Shown piece after piece: positions 17,466-26,714 of a stretch of DNA of 64,000 nt. The DNA comes from Sphingosinicella sp. BN140058. Its GTDB lineage: Bacteria > Pseudomonadota > Alphaproteobacteria > Sphingomonadales > Sphingomonadaceae. The notes beneath the pieces were generated by a model. The model did not search any database, was not told where the DNA came from, and saw only the letters and a program-made list of their open reading frames with translations. The position numbers and the translations under genes are program-made. Positions within the stretch are counted from its first letter, which is position 1, and every line of letters starts with the position of its first letter. The stretch is taken from assembly GCF_004135585.1 (NCBI RefSeq), contig NZ_CP035501.1:4225501-4289500 (forward strand), in the 5' to 3' direction.

Positions 17466-19673
17466 ATGATCTCCGACATCGCTCCCGCTCCTGGACGCCG
17501 CCGGCCGGCCCGTGATCATTTTGACTTGGTCTGGATCGCGTTCGTCGGCGCAGTCTACCTCGCCGGCACCTACGCCCTGTTCCGTCTCGGCATCATTCAG
17601 ACCTACGGGATCTCCGAACGCCTCGATACGGGTTATGCACTTCTGATCGTCAACCAATCCTGCCCGATCCTGGCGGCGACGGCCGGCCTGCTGCTGATCG
17701 GGGTACTGGACCGCTGGCTTACCGTTTTGCTCGGAAAAGGCGGCTTGGTTGCCCATCCGGTTGCAGGCCCCGCTGCAGTCTGCGTTGCCGCGGCCATCCT
17801 GGCGCTGCTTTTCACGGGTGCCACCATGGCCTCTTTCTGGGCTGCGGATGGAGGCGCCGGTGCACGCAGCACATGGCGCGGCGGCACCGATGTGTGGACC
17901 GGCTTCGTCACCGATCTGTTCCTCGTATTCGTGTTCCTGCAGTTTCTGCACGCGCTCACCCGGCGCTGGCCGATGACCGCCTTCCTCTTCGTCCTCTATG
18001 CAGCGGCCGTGATTGCGGCCGGTCCCTATGTCGATGCAAGGCTGTTCGGGTTCGGCAGCACGCCCAACCTGATGCTGACGTTCGCCACCCGACACGCCGT
18101 CGGCCTTGAGGCCGCCTGGCTTTTCCGCGGTTATTGGGCCTTGGCGGCAGTGGCCATGGTGTGTCTGCTCGCCGGCCTGGACGATCGGACCACGTCCATG
18201 TTGCGCGGCTTACGCCATGCCGAGCGCCGCGGGCGGGCGCGGCTCTTCGCCCTGGTTCCCGCCCTGGGCGCGGTAATCGCCATGTGCTGGGTCGCCGCAG
18301 ACCTTCGCAATGCCACGGCGGTCGTCGAGCGCACTTATGCGGAGCGGGACCTGGGGCGCTCCGGGCTGATCGAGGAACCGGATCGACGGCCGACAGCGGT
18401 CGCGGCAAAGGTCGCGATCGACGCCCGCCAGGCCGGTGCGGGCATTCGGGTCGACGGGGTGATGCTCGTCAGAAACGACGGTGCTTCCCCGCTCCATAGC
18501 TTGCTGTTCGAAAAGGCACCTGTGCTGCGCATCGTTTCCGCGCATCTTGCCGATCCCGGCCAGGGACGGGTCGAGAGCGATGCGCGCCGCATCGCGGTGC
18601 GGATGACGAGGCCGCTGAGACCAGGCGCGACGGCACTGTTGCGCTATCGGGGATTGCTCGCGCCGGTAAACCGGCTGGATGTGCTCGCGCGTAGCGTGGT
18701 CATGCCCGACGCTTTCGTCCTGACGACTGCGATGTTCCTTCCCTTGCCGCGCAAAGCCTCATGCATGACCGACCAGCCGACTGGGTGCGCCGGCGAGAAT
18801 TATCAGCTTTCCGACCGCTTGTACGGCACGATCAGCGTTCGCGCTCCGGCCGGACTGCAGATCGCGTCCGCCGGTCTGGGCGGCGGCGCCTTTCGCGGAT
18901 CCCAATGGCAGGCGGCGATCCCGCCTGCCGCCTTGTCCAACCTTCTGATCGCCGCCGGCCGGTTCCGGATCGCGCGCCTCACGGATCCGGGAACCGGATT
19001 GATCCGCACTGCTTATGCAGCACCATATTCGCTCGTGTCTCCGGGCTGCGTTGCGCGCTACGCCAGTGACGAGATCGGCGCGTATTCGCGCCTCTGGCGC
19101 CCGCTTCCGCCAACCGCTTTCGACATCATCGAGACTCCCAACCACCTGAACCAGACCTCGGCCTTTTACGGCGCCGCGGCGATCAGCGAGCGGTACCTGC
19201 GACCGTCGGCCGACTGCCTGACGGTGGGAACGCGCCTGGTCCTATCGCATGAAATCGCGCACCAATGGTGGGGATATTCGCTCGTGCCGGAGAAGAAGCC
19301 GGGAGCGCCGCTTGTGCTGGAATCGTTTGCCCAGGCCGCCGCCCTCGCGCGACTCGAGCAGCGCCGAATTCTCTCGACATCCCAGATTTCGGCCCTGCTG
19401 AAGGATTTGACCGCGCCGCTGCTGCAGGACAGGGGCGCCGCCCCGCCGCTAAGCGGCCTCGTGCAGACCGACGAGCGTGCCTATTATGAAGGGCCGATGG
19501 TCTTGCTTGGCGCGGCAGGCAACAGCCGGCAGATGCTCGATGCGTTCGGTATCGTGCTGCGCGACGAAGCCCGACAAGCCGCCCCGGCCTCTGATCCCGC
19601 GCAGGTCATCGATCACATCATTCGTTCTGCGCCGCCTGCGGCCCGGCCAGCGATCAGGGCCGGGTTGCAGTGA
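17466..19673 (+). CDS. Membrane-anchored M1-like metallopeptidase
   Basis: A 735-aa protein. Residues 1-280 hold about seven hydrophobic helices; the rest is a soluble part resembling M1 (gluzincin) aminopeptidases. The zinc motif HEIAHQWWGY has H595, E596 and H599, and the third ligand is probably E619 in VLESFAQ. The spacing is 19 residues instead of the usual 18. A later AYYEGPMVLL matches the 'Y.KGxxVL' box carrying the transition-state Tyr. Peptidases with a membrane permease-like N-terminus occur with ABC-2 transporter genes, as here. A role in trimming the peptide product or conferring immunity is inferred. Confidence 0.8.
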   Translation: MISDIAPAPGRRRPARDHFDLVWIAFVGAVYLAGTYALFRLGIIQTYGISERLDTGYALLIVNQSCPILAATAGLLLIGVLDRWLTVLLGKGGLVAHPVAGPAAVCVAAAILALLFTGATMASFWAADGGAGARSTWRGGTDVWTGFVTDLFLVFVFLQFLHALTRRWPMTAFLFVLYAAAVIAAGPYVDARLFGFGSTPNLMLTFATRHAVGLEAAWLFRGYWALAAVAMVCLLAGLDDRTTSMLRGLRHAERRGRARLFALVPALGAVIAMCWVAADLRNATAVVERTYAERDLGRSGLIEEPDRRPTAVAAKVAIDARQAGAGIRVDGVMLVRNDGASPLHSLLFEKAPVLRIVSAHLADPGQGRVESDARRIAVRMTRPLRPGATALLRYRGLLAPVNRLDVLARSVVMPDAFVLTTAMFLPLPRKASCMTDQPTGCAGENYQLSDRLYGTISVRAPAGLQIASAGLGGGAFRGSQWQAAIPPAALSNLLIAAGRFRIARLTDPGTGLIRTAYAAPYSLVSPGCVARYASDEIGAYSRLWRPLPPTAFDIIETPNHLNQTSAFYGAAAISERYLRPSADCLTVGTRLVLSHEIAHQWWGYSLVPEKKPGAPLVLESFAQAAALARLEQRRILSTSQISALLKDLTAPLLQDRGAAPPLSGLVQTDERAYYEGPMVLLGAAGNSRQMLDAFGIVLRDEARQAAPASDPAQVIDHIIRSAPPAARPAIRAGLQ

Positions 19674-19794
19674 CTGGTTTCCGCGAGGCCCATTCACGGT
19701 GCTGGCAAGATGTTCCTGCCGGCTGGCAGACGTTGCAAACGATCCGGGCGACGGCCGGTCGCTGCATGGATACTTCCGGGCGAGAAGGCACAGC

Positions 19795-20427
19795 ATGACC
19801 GATCTCAAGGCCGTCAATCTTTGCAAATCCTATGGGCGCAAGCAGGTTCTCTCCGGTTTCAGCGCCGACTTTCCGACAGGCCTGACGCTCCTGGTCGGGC
19901 CGTCGGGGGGCGGGAAGTCGACTCTGACGCGTCTGCTCGCCACGGCCGAGCCTCCGGATCGGGGTCAGCTGTCGTGGGGCGGGGCGGCATTGCCCGGGGC
20001 AAAGCGATCGCTGCGCCGGTCGCTTGGCTACGCACCCCAATCGGTCGATCTGCCCGGTGACATCAGTGCGCGCCGATTTGCTCGCCACATGGCGGCGCTC
20101 AAGGGCTTGCGGTTAGCGGAAGCCGACCTGCAGTTCCTCCACCTCGCCGCCACTCTCAATCTCGACCAGGATCTGGAAGTCCCATTATCGGGCTGGTCAG
20201 GCGGCATGCGACGGCGCCTCATCTTCGCCCAGGCGCTGCTCGGCGATCCGGCGCTGATCGTTCTCGACGAGCCGACCGCCGAGCTGGATGCCGAATCGGC
20301 CACCCGCGTCGAAGCCGCATTGATCGAGCGCAGCCATTCGGCGACGATCGTGATGGCCACCCATCAGCCGGAGCGACTGACCGATCACGCCGTAGCGACG
20401 CTACGGATCGGCGGGATGGAGGCATGA
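19795..20427 (+). CDS. ABC transporter ATP-binding protein
   Basis: A 210-aa stand-alone nucleotide-binding subunit with Walker A GPSGGGKST (35-43), signature LSGWSGGMRRRL and Walker B LIVLDEPTAELD. The ATG at 19795 gives the typical N-terminus; the open frame extends upstream to 19477 but only inside the preceding gene. It overlaps the permease gene by 4 bp (ATGA). With the next gene it forms an ABC-2-type efflux pair, as often used for export of, or self-protection from, antimicrobial peptides. Confidence 0.88.
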   Translation: MTDLKAVNLCKSYGRKQVLSGFSADFPTGLTLLVGPSGGGKSTLTRLLATAEPPDRGQLSWGGAALPGAKRSLRRSLGYAPQSVDLPGDISARRFARHMAALKGLRLAEADLQFLHLAATLNLDQDLEVPLSGWSGGMRRRLIFAQALLGDPALIVLDEPTAELDAESATRVEAALIERSHSATIVMATHQPERLTDHAVATLRIGGMEA

Positions 20428-21776
20428 GTGCCGCGGCCGCAACCGCTCGGCTGAATTGGGGCCGATATCTGAACAGCCGGGGCATCTGGTTGCTGATGCT
20501 GGTCGCGCCGATCGGTGCGCGCTTCTGGGTGCCGCGCGAAGACGGCACGGCCATGGCGGTCGCGGTGGACGGTCGTCTGCCCGTGATGACGCCGGCGGTG
20601 GTCGGGCTTTCGCTTGGGGTGGTCGTAGCGACGAGCTTTCTGCCGATCGCCTGGGCCTATCTGCGCCGAAACGTGACGAACGTTCGTGCGTGGCAGACGG
20701 AGGATGTCGCGGCCGCGTCATCGGTCGAGCAGACGCTGGGCCGGTTTGCCGCGGATATTGCCGTCCTTGCGTTGATGCTTGCGGCACTCACTGCGGCAGG
20801 GTGCTTGCTCGCCTGGCAAACCGACGACGGCGGCTCGCCTTGGGTCGTTGCCGTGACGATCTGGCTGATCGGATTTCCGCCTCTCGTAGTGCTCGCGGGG
20901 CTCCGCGCCCTGGTGGATTCCTGCAACCTGACGCGCGGCGCGCTCGGCGACGTGCTGTTCGCCGTCATCTGGCTGGTCTCGCTGGCGACCCCGCTTGCTG
21001 CCGGCGTTCGCGGCACCGGCACGATCGACGGCCTCCGTGATTTCGCAGGGTTCGTGCGGCCGCTTTCATCCGGCGAGGTGGGGGCCAACCACCGCTTGGC
21101 AGTGGGTGTCTTTCCAGTCAGCTCCGGCCGTGTCCCGGTTGATGTCGTCGCCGGTCTCCGTTCGAATGGCTACGTGACTTCACGCCTCGTCTGGTGCACG
21201 ATCGGGATCGGGCTCGCCGCGGTGGCGGGGCTGCTTTACCGCTCGCCGAAAGCGGCCAGCCAAAAGGCACCCAAGCGCTCATCGGGGGGTGCTCCGGGCC
21301 GCGCTGCAGCAATGGCGCGGCGATCGGCGCAACCGTGGCTCGGCAGCCTCAGGAGCGAGGCTGAGGGCATGGTGGGTGGTCGTCGCATGCTGCTGGTGCT
21401 CGCGTCGCTCGCCGCAGCCGGAGCATTGCTCGACTATCGCCATTTCGTCAGTCCTGCGATCCTGCTGTGGCTGATCTTCGCAGTGCCGCGCGAAGCTGGT
21501 CGTTGGCAAAGTCTCTCGCTGCGAAGCTTGGCCCTTACCGCGGGCAGCGCCGCCTCCGGGAAGTGGTCCGCGTTCATTGCCGCCGGTGCCCTGATCCCGC
21601 TACTCCTGTCGCTTCCGGCTGCTGTGGGGCATGGCTCGGTCATTCCGATCCTGCTTGGCCTCGCCACTGGTGCGGCGGCCACGTCGATCGGGGCGGGACT
21701 TGCCATCGTCACGCGTTCGGCAGTCGTCCCCAGGCTGGCGCTGATGGTCCTCTGGTACGCCTACTTCGCGTCTTGA
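20424..21776 (+). CDS. ABC-2-type membrane permease of the peptide cassette
   Basis: A 450-aa polytopic membrane protein with about ten to twelve hydrophobic helices and no recognisable catalytic motif. It starts within the stop of the ATPase gene (ATGA) and is the last gene of the cassette. Sequence conservation is low, as is usual for ABC-2-type permeases, so the call rests on topology and operon partner. About 300 bp of non-coding DNA follow before the kdpE relic. Confidence 0.7.
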   Translation: MSAAAATARLNWGRYLNSRGIWLLMLVAPIGARFWVPREDGTAMAVAVDGRLPVMTPAVVGLSLGVVVATSFLPIAWAYLRRNVTNVRAWQTEDVAAASSVEQTLGRFAADIAVLALMLAALTAAGCLLAWQTDDGGSPWVVAVTIWLIGFPPLVVLAGLRALVDSCNLTRGALGDVLFAVIWLVSLATPLAAGVRGTGTIDGLRDFAGFVRPLSSGEVGANHRLAVGVFPVSSGRVPVDVVAGLRSNGYVTSRLVWCTIGIGLAAVAGLLYRSPKAASQKAPKRSSGGAPGRAAAMARRSAQPWLGSLRSEAEGMVGGRRMLLVLASLAAAGALLDYRHFVSPAILLWLIFAVPREAGRWQSLSLRSLALTAGSAASGKWSAFIAAGALIPLLLSLPAAVGHGSVIPILLGLATGAAATSIGAGLAIVTRSAVVPRLALMVLWYAYFAS

Positions 21777-22077
21777 GCATCGCCGCGGGCCGCCTTTGTC
21801 TCGCCGTCTTCGCTTCGGCTCGGGGCCTCCAATTCAGCTGGAACCTAACGCAACCTGCCCCCTCGAATGCCGGTCCGGGCATTCGCGAGAAAGCGGCACG
21901 GCAGCCGCGGCCCGGCAAAACCAGAAGCTGTCGCGACTTCATCGCCACGGTAGAGGAAGATAGGATGGTTGCTCCGAACAGCGTCTTCTACTTGGACCGG
22001 CCGCCCGCAGGAGAGAGGGGGGCAAGCAGCTCGACATCGTTAGTGCCTGCATCCGGCGCCCTTTGCTAAGGCAAAAT
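21777..22077. other. Intergenic stretch at the right end of the island
   Basis: No convincing gene. A 34-codon ORF from 21965 (beginning MVAPNSVFYLD) has no ribosome-binding site of note. No terminal inverted repeat, transposase remnant or att-like site could be recognised. Confidence 0.4.
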
Positions 22078-22221
22078 CGTCGCCATCGATCTTCCCAATC
22101 ACACTGTCACCCGGGACGGCGCGAGATCCATCTCACCCGCAAGGAGTTCGCGGTGCTGGAGCAACTCGCGCTCAGCCCTGACTCGTCCGGCATCGGCTAC
22201 CGGCCGCTCGCAGACGGCTGA
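22078..22221 (+). pseudogene. Decayed second copy of the kdpE 3' end
   Basis: About 100 bp correspond to kdpE positions near 11353-11450 (ATCTTCCCAAT, then CATCTCACCCGCAAGGAGTT and GCGGTGCTGGAGCA), at roughly 90% identity by eye. A one-base deletion breaks the frame. A deletion of about 130-150 bp then joins it to the kdpE terminus (CGGCATCGGCTACCGG, then GACGGCTGATCCGC). The stop TGA and six following bases match kdpE too. It has no start or receiver domain and cannot encode a functional protein. Confidence 0.85.
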
Positions 22222-22297
22222 TCCGCCTGTGCGCGGCTCTCCGCTTGAGTGTTGCTTCGGCACCGCCGCTAAGGGGCTGCTGGAGCCCGCAGGACGA

Positions 22298-23617
22298 ATG
22301 GATACGACTTCCGGCACTTCCGTCATTGAGACGCCGGCCCTGGCATCCCAAGTGACCGGCCATGTCACAAGGGGTTTGCGGATGGTGGATGGAATAACAG
22401 GGCGCGTCGCCGACGCTGTGGAGGCGGATGCCGGCGATCGCGCCGTGTGGAGCGGCATTGGCGCGCTCGCGCTGGCCGTGTTCGGGTTGGTCATGGCCGA
22501 GTTCCTGCCGGCAAGCGTGCTGACGCCGATGGCGCGCGATCTGGCGGTGTCGCTCGGCGCCGCCGGCCAGGCGGTGACCGCAACGGCGGTGGTCGGCGCT
22601 TTCGCCGCGATTCTGGTGCCGGTGCTGACCGGCGCATGGGATCGGCGGGCGGTGCTGCTGGGTTTGCTGGCTTTGCTCTGCCTGTCGAACCTGCTGACCG
22701 CGCTGGCCGGAAGCCTCGCCGCCTTGCTCATCGCCCGTGTGCTGCTCGGGGTGGCGCTCGGCGGCTTCTGGTCGATGGCGGCGGCGACCGCGATGCGGCT
22801 GGTACCGATGGCGGCGCTCGGGCGGGCGATGGCGATCGTTTTCACCGGAGTCACGGTGGCCACCGTCTCGGCGGCGCCCGTCGGCGCGATGATCGGTGAT
22901 CTGCTGAGCTGGCGCGCGGCTTTCTGGCTGGCGGGGGCAGTGAGCCTGCTCGCTTTGGCCTGCGTCGCACTTACCATTCCGAAGCTGGCGCCGACCGGAA
23001 CGGCCGATCTCGCCGGCCTGGCGGACGTCATCGCGCGTCGGCCGGTGCGCTGGGCGCTTGCCGCCGTGCTGCTCATCGTTTCGGGCCACTTCGCGGCCTT
23101 CACCTACATCCGGCCCGTGCTGGAGCGGGTCACGAATTTGGACGTGCCGGCGATCTCGCTGGCGCTGCTGCTGTTCGGCGGCGCCGGCTTTCTCGGCAAC
23201 ATCGCCGGCGGTCTGATGACGTCGCGCGATCCCAGGCTTTCGGTCACGGCGGGTGCGTTGGCGATGGCTGCCGCTATGGCGACGCTGCTCGTCCTCGGTG
23301 CAGCGCCGGTCGCGGCGATGTCTGCGCTGACCCTATGGGGAGCGGGCTTTGCGATGCTGCCGGTCGGATTTCAGGCCTGGGTCGCGGCCGAAACGGAGGA
23401 CAAGGCGGAGCTTGGCGGCGGGGCGTTGACCGCCACCTTCCAGGTCGCGATCGCCGGCGGCGCGGTGTTCGGCGGGCTGCTCGTCGACCGCTTCGGCGTG
23501 CTCGGCGCGCAGGGTTATTGCGCAGTGACGGCGGCGATCGGATTGAGCCTGGTCGTGCGCCTGCGCCGTGCACCTCCGGCCCCTCATGCCGCTGTCTGCG
23601 CCTGTTCGGCCGCGTGA
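22298..23617 (+). CDS. MFS efflux transporter
   Basis: A 439-aa major facilitator with twelve hydrophobic helices. The N-terminal half carries the DHA1-type segment LVMAEFLPASVLTPMA at helix 1 and AGQAVTATAVVGAFAA at helix 2, followed by DRRAVLLGLL. It resembles purine or sugar efflux permeases (NepI/PbuE/AraJ-like), with the substrate unknown. The start is uncertain: ATGs exist at 22298 and 22382, and an in-frame start at 22229 lies close to the kdpE relic. It overlaps or abuts the AraC-type regulator gene, which probably controls it. Confidence 0.82.
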   Translation: MDTTSGTSVIETPALASQVTGHVTRGLRMVDGITGRVADAVEADAGDRAVWSGIGALALAVFGLVMAEFLPASVLTPMARDLAVSLGAAGQAVTATAVVGAFAAILVPVLTGAWDRRAVLLGLLALLCLSNLLTALAGSLAALLIARVLLGVALGGFWSMAAATAMRLVPMAALGRAMAIVFTGVTVATVSAAPVGAMIGDLLSWRAAFWLAGAVSLLALACVALTIPKLAPTGTADLAGLADVIARRPVRWALAAVLLIVSGHFAAFTYIRPVLERVTNLDVPAISLALLLFGGAGFLGNIAGGLMTSRDPRLSVTAGALAMAAAMATLLVLGAAPVAAMSALTLWGAGFAMLPVGFQAWVAAETEDKAELGGGALTATFQVAIAGGAVFGGLLVDRFGVLGAQGYCAVTAAIGLSLVVRLRRAPPAPHAAVCACSAA

Positions 23618-24600
23618 GCGGGCGCATGCAGGCGCCTCCGCACCCGGCGCAGGGCGCGATGCCGCTCGAGGAGGATCCGCTCAGCGGCTTGTTGCGCGAC
23701 CTCCGCATCGCCGGCGTCGCTTATGGTTACGGCCGGCTTTCGGCGCCCTGGGGTATCGATTTCCCGCACGATGGCACCGGTCGGCTGCACTTCGTGATCG
23801 AGGGCGAGGCGTGGCTGCAGGCAAAGGGGGAGGCAGCGCAGCGGCTGGCGGTCGGCGATGCCGTCTTCCTGCCGCGGGGCGCGCCGCACGCGCTGCGGAG
23901 CGCCCCCGAGGGACGGACGACCTGCGTTTCCGAGCTCGATCTCCGCGCCGTCGGCGAACGCGTCTACAGCTTCGATCGCTGCCGGAACGCGGATGCGGTC
24001 GTGGCAAGCTGCAGCGTGACCTTCAACGAACCCTGCCTGCATCCTTTGCTCGACATGATGCCGACGATGCTGACGGTGGCAGGCGCGCAGAGCGATGCGA
24101 CCTTGCACAGCCTGCTGCAGGCGATGGCCGATGAAGTGCTGGCGCCGAAGATCGGCGGTGCCACCGTGTTATCGCGCCTTGCCGACGTGATCATCACCCG
24201 GCTGATCCGCGCCTGGGTAGAAAATGGGGACGGAGAGGGGCATGCCTGGCTCGCCGCGCTCCGCGACGCCCGGCTGGGACGCGCGCTGGCGGCGATGCAC
24301 CGGGATCCGGCCCGGCCATGGACGACCTCGGCGCTGGCGAAGACTGCCGGCCTATCGCGATCGGCCTTCGCCGAAAGCTTCGCCGCCGCGCTGGGCCAGC
24401 CCCCGGCGCGCTATCTCGCGCGGCTGCGCATGACTCTGGCGAGTCGGCTTTTGCGCGAGCAGCGGATGAGCATCGGGCGGGTCGCGCAGCGACTGGGTTA
24501 CGGGTCCACGCCGGCGTTCAGCCGCGCGTTCAAGCGACACGTCGGCCGCGCCCCGGGAGAGATCCGGCGCCGCGCCAAGGTTGAGCGGCAGCCGGCATGA
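23614..24600 (+). CDS. AraC family transcriptional regulator with cupin domain
   Basis: A 328-aa regulator (GTG at 23614, overlapping the MFS stop by 4 bp; ATG at 23626 is an alternative). The N-terminal cupin-type domain shows GRLHFVIEGEAWL and VGDAVFLPRGAPHAL. The C-terminal AraC helix-turn-helix pair includes SALAKTAGLSRSAFAESFA and IGRVAQRLGYGSTPAFSRAF. Such proteins usually control an adjacent efflux gene, here the MFS gene, in response to a small molecule. The gene is convergent with the FAD oxidoreductase gene, with no gap. Confidence 0.88.
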   Translation: MSGRMQAPPHPAQGAMPLEEDPLSGLLRDLRIAGVAYGYGRLSAPWGIDFPHDGTGRLHFVIEGEAWLQAKGEAAQRLAVGDAVFLPRGAPHALRSAPEGRTTCVSELDLRAVGERVYSFDRCRNADAVVASCSVTFNEPCLHPLLDMMPTMLTVAGAQSDATLHSLLQAMADEVLAPKIGGATVLSRLADVIITRLIRAWVENGDGEGHAWLAALRDARLGRALAAMHRDPARPWTTSALAKTAGLSRSAFAESFAAALGQPPARYLARLRMTLASRLLREQRMSIGRVAQRLGYGSTPAFSRAFKRHVGRAPGEIRRRAKVERQPA

Positions 24601-26226
24601 TCATGCGCCTGCGCCGAGACTCCGCGCCACGGCTTCCGCGACCTTGATCCCGTCGACCGACGCCGAGAGGATGCCGCCTGCATAGCCGGCGCCCTCGCCG
24701 GCCGGAAACAGACCGGCAGTGTTGAGACTTTGGAAGTCCGCGCCGCGGGTGAAGCGGACCGGCGAGGAGGTGCGGGTCTCGACTCCGGTCATGACGACGT
24801 CGGGATGGTCGTAACCGGGAATCTGCCGGCCGAAGACCGGCAGCGCCTCGCGCATCGCCTCGACGACGAACTCGGGCAGGCAGCGGGCGAGGTCGGTCGG
24901 CTGAACGCCGGGGCGATAGGATGGAACCACCGTTCCCAGGGTCGTCGAGGGCCGGCCGGCGAGGAAATCGCCGAGGCGTTGGGCCGGCGCCTTGTAGTTG
25001 GATCCGCCGGCGGCGAAAGCCTGCTCTTCCCAATGGCGCTGCAGCGCGATCCCGGCGAGCGGATCGCCGGGATAGTCGCGCGCCGGATCGATCGCGACCA
25101 CCAGGCCGGAATTGGCGTTGCGCTCGTTGCGCGAATATTGGCTCATGCCGTTGGTCGCGACCCGGCCTGGCTCCGATGTCGCGGCGACCACGGTGCCGCC
25201 CGGACACATGCAGAAGCTGTAGACCGCGCGGCCGTCGCGGCTCTGGTGCGAGATATGATATTCGGCGGCCCCGAGGATCGGATGGCCGGCATTGGCGCCG
25301 AACCGCGCGCGGTCGATCCAGGATTGCGGATGCTCGATCCGAACTCCGATCGCGAACGGCTTCGCCTCGACATGGACGCCTGCCGCCTGGAGCATCGCGA
25401 AGGTGTCGCGGGCGCTGTGTCCGATCGCGAGCACGACACGGTCCGCTTCGAGGTAGGTGCCGTCGTGAAGATGAAGCCCGCGTAGTTTGCGATGTCCGGA
25501 CGCGTCGGTGGCGATATCGACGCCGTCGACGCGCGTCGAGAAGCGGTATTCGCCGCCGAGCCCCTCGATCGTCTCGCGCATGCTCTCCACCATCGTCACC
25601 AGCCGAAAGGTGCCGATATGGGGGTGCGCCTCGGTCAGGATTTCGGGCGGGGCACCCGCCTTGACGAATTCGGTCAGCACCTTGCGATCGAGATTTCGCG
25701 AGTCCTTGATCCGGCTGTAGAGCTTGCCGTCGGAGAAGGTGCCGGCACCGCCCTCGCCGAACTGGACGTTGCTTTCCGGATCGAGAACGCTGCGCCGCCA
25801 TAGCCCCCACGTGTCCTTGGTCCGCTCGCGCACCACCTTGCCGCGATCCAGGATGATCGGCCGGAAGCCCATCTGGGCGAGGATCAGGGCCGCGAACAGG
25901 CCGCACGGGCCGGCGCCGATGACGACTGGCCGCGGCGTCACCCCGCTCTCCGGCGCCTTGGCGACGAGTTGGTAGCGAGTGTCGGGCGTTGGCTGGACGT
26001 TGCGGTCCTTGACGAAGCGGGCGAGCACCGCCGCTTCGTTGCGAACGTTGACGTCGACGGCATAGACGAGCTGGATGGCGCTCTTGTCGCGTGCGTCGTT
26101 GCCGCGACGCGCGACGACGTAGCGAACCAGGTCGCGCGGCGTGATCCGCAGTCGTCGACAGATGGCGGCGGGCAGCGCCTCCTCCGGATGGTGGAGCGGC
26201 AGCCTCAATTCGGTGATGCGCAACAT
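24601..26226 (-). CDS. NAD(P)/FAD-dependent oxidoreductase
   Basis: A 541-aa flavoprotein. An N-terminal domain of about 90 residues (MLRITELRLPL onward, containing RDKSAIQLVYAVD) precedes the dinucleotide-binding motif VVIGAGPCGLFAAL. FAD-contact regions FGEGGAGTFSDGKL and FPAGEGAGYAGGI follow. It belongs to the group annotated as 'NAD(P)/FAD-dependent oxidoreductase' or 'FAD-dependent dehydrogenase' with a BFD-like fold and unknown substrate. The ATG at 26226 gives the family start; the frame is open to 26301. It is convergent with the AraC gene. Confidence 0.85.
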   Translation of the reverse strand: MLRITELRLPLHHPEEALPAAICRRLRITPRDLVRYVVARRGNDARDKSAIQLVYAVDVNVRNEAAVLARFVKDRNVQPTPDTRYQLVAKAPESGVTPRPVVIGAGPCGLFAALILAQMGFRPIILDRGKVVRERTKDTWGLWRRSVLDPESNVQFGEGGAGTFSDGKLYSRIKDSRNLDRKVLTEFVKAGAPPEILTEAHPHIGTFRLVTMVESMRETIEGLGGEYRFSTRVDGVDIATDASGHRKLRGLHLHDGTYLEADRVVLAIGHSARDTFAMLQAAGVHVEAKPFAIGVRIEHPQSWIDRARFGANAGHPILGAAEYHISHQSRDGRAVYSFCMCPGGTVVAATSEPGRVATNGMSQYSRNERNANSGLVVAIDPARDYPGDPLAGIALQRHWEEQAFAAGGSNYKAPAQRLGDFLAGRPSTTLGTVVPSYRPGVQPTDLARCLPEFVVEAMREALPVFGRQIPGYDHPDVVMTGVETRTSSPVRFTRGADFQSLNTAGLFPAGEGAGYAGGILSASVDGIKVAEAVARSLGAGA

Positions 26227-26329
26227 GCGCGCGCCTGTAGCGCCAGGCGGCGGCCGGCGCGACTCCGTCGATCCGGCTTGCTGCGCCCGCGGTGCGCTCA
26301 TAAGCGGCTATGGCAGGCGAGGGGGGAGC

Positions 26330-26653
26330 ATGTCGCTTTACGACGAGAATGAAGAGGTGCTGAGGCGCATGGCGGCTGCCGGTGACGATCTCGGCAGGCC
26401 TCGGCCGATGGACTTCAGCCATCTTTTTCCGACGCGCGAGGGCGCGATCGCCTTCGCCCGCCGGGTCGATGCAGAAGGGTTCACGCCTGTGGTTCGCCCC
26501 TACGACAAGCCCGGCCTTCCGTTCGACGTCACCGTCACCACCGCGCCGATGCTCCCGACTTGTGCAAACGTTACCGCGACCGAGCAACGCCTCGCCACTT
26601 TGGCCGCCGAGCAGGGCGGCCGCCCGGATGGCTGGGGCTGCTTCGAGGCGTGA
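26330..26653 (+). CDS. RraB-like ribonuclease E inhibitor family protein
   Basis: A 107-aa soluble protein with a GGGGGGAG ribosome-binding site. The pattern 'DFSHLFPTREGAIAFARRVD', then 'GFTPVVRPYD' and 'FDVTVTTAPMLPT', ending 'RPDGWGCFEA', fits the RraB family, which binds and inhibits RNase E in gammaproteobacteria. In alphaproteobacteria the role is not established. Divergent from the FAD oxidoreductase gene, with about 100 bp between them. Confidence 0.75.
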   Translation: MSLYDENEEVLRRMAAAGDDLGRPRPMDFSHLFPTREGAIAFARRVDAEGFTPVVRPYDKPGLPFDVTVTTAPMLPTCANVTATEQRLATLAAEQGGRPDGWGCFEA

Positions 26654-26714
26654 CGCGAGCGATGGCGAGGAGATGCCCGCATTGGCATCTTCCGCCGTCA
26701 TCAGCCAAAGCGCG

